Positions 26,336-26,748 of a DNA stretch of 26,748 nt are shown here, piece by piece. Each line of letters starts with the position of its first letter. The stretch's first letter is position 1. The notes under the pieces are model-generated. The model worked only from the letters and a program-made list of their open reading frames with translations. It did not search any database and had not been told where the DNA came from. A program made the position numbers and the translations under genes. The stretch lies in the NCBI GenBank assembly GCA_003427395.1, contig BFEA01000018.1:4310038-4336785 (forward strand). The letters are read 5' to 3'. The DNA is from Chara braunii. Taxonomy: Eukaryota; Streptophyta; Charophyceae; Charales; Characeae.

Positions 26336-26668
26336 TAGATGATACGTTGCAGCTTCGCTTGCATGAAAACAGGAGGGAATACCAACGAACATTCTTTTTC
26401 TTTTTTTTGCGCTAGTGTTACTTTTCCTGTTATACGTGGTTTTCCATGGGAGGAACGTTCTTTTTCTTGCGCCGTGCCCAAAGATCGCACATTTGCAATC
26501 TGCGCTGTGCCCAAAGATCGCACAGATGCAATCTGCTGCGACCTCGGCACGTTTCTGAACAAATGCTGTCTTGTTGATCTGTTTGCTGAGAATTCCAATC
26601 CCTAGTCTGTTTGCTGTAATTTCTAGATCTGAATGTGATCCGCCACTGTTGTATGCATGCCGTTCTTG

Positions 26669-26671
<3 letters not shown>
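26336..26671. other. Short Cys-containing ORF region with tandem repeat
   Basis: A plus-strand ATG at 26339 opens 88 codons to 26605. The product is unrecognised and contains a duplicated CAVPKDRT-type peptide produced by the 33-bp tandem repeat inside it. A minus-strand frame is open across the same bases. I do not support a gene on this evidence. Confidence 0.2.
26474..26539. repeat. 33-bp tandem duplication
   Basis: Two adjacent units starting GTGCCCAAAGATCGCACA (26474-26506 and 26507-26539) differ at only a few positions. Confidence 0.85.

Positions 26672-26748
<77 letters not shown>
26672..26748. repeat. (CT)n microsatellite at the window end
   Basis: At least 77 nt of alternating T and C, cut by the window edge. 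Confidence 0.95.

Noticed and set aside
1-26748. CRISPR arrays, bacterial operons, rRNA operons
   Set aside because: No spaced identical repeats, no ribosome-binding sites with packed genes, and no full rRNA; the window is eukaryotic.

Overview
This is a eukaryotic, plant-type genomic window: a receptor-like kinase gene at one end and, elsewhere, mostly decayed transposable elements and very long microsatellites. The kinase family, a chromodomain-bearing Ty3/gypsy integrase, an initiator-Met primer-binding site and plant-type LINE zinc fingers all point to the streptophyte lineage. The very long (CT)n tracts and TE relics would suit a repeat-bloated charophyte alga such as Chara, but that species guess is inference only. 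Two assembly gaps (56 N at 12673-12728, 1 N at 23576) lie inside microsatellites.

Layout. 1-3900: intergenic, with a promoter-like stretch (CCAAT boxes, TATA near 2098), a 70-nt (CT)n tract and one unrecognised 145-aa ORF. 3940-6170: a 94-nt pure C run, a minus-strand LINE 3' fragment (zf-RVT finger) and a plus-strand Ty3/gypsy integrase relic interrupted by two small antisense retroinsertions. 6550-6631: another small A-tailed insertion. 7647-10508: a 5'-truncated plus-strand LINE bounded by target-site duplications, itself hit by two almost pure poly(A)/poly(T) insertions with their own duplications. 10930-12420: a short repeat family, then an LTR-like unit. 12600-15985: a microsatellite-rich block with three copies of an 18-bp-stem hairpin and a 360-bp tandem duplication. 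16460-21860: a minus-strand Ty3/gypsy relic with LTR-like sequence, primer-binding site, gag and integrase/chromodomain, but no protease, reverse transcriptase or RNase H. 21860-23750: intergenic, A-rich and CCAAT-rich, then (CT)n. 24423-25679: an apparently intact receptor-like cytoplasmic kinase on the minus strand, the one gene here I would call functional. The window ends in another (CT)n tract.

How things relate. The kinase has an MGCCC acylation-type N-terminus and complete catalytic motifs, so it probably works at the inner face of the plasma membrane. The rest is a record of nested transposition. The most unusual signal is a set of five tiny insertions, three of them essentially only poly(A), each flanked by 6-13 bp direct repeats. 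In three cases the frame of the host element resumes when the insert and one repeat copy are ignored. This looks like LINE-type target-primed integration of extremely 5'-truncated or adenylate-only templates.
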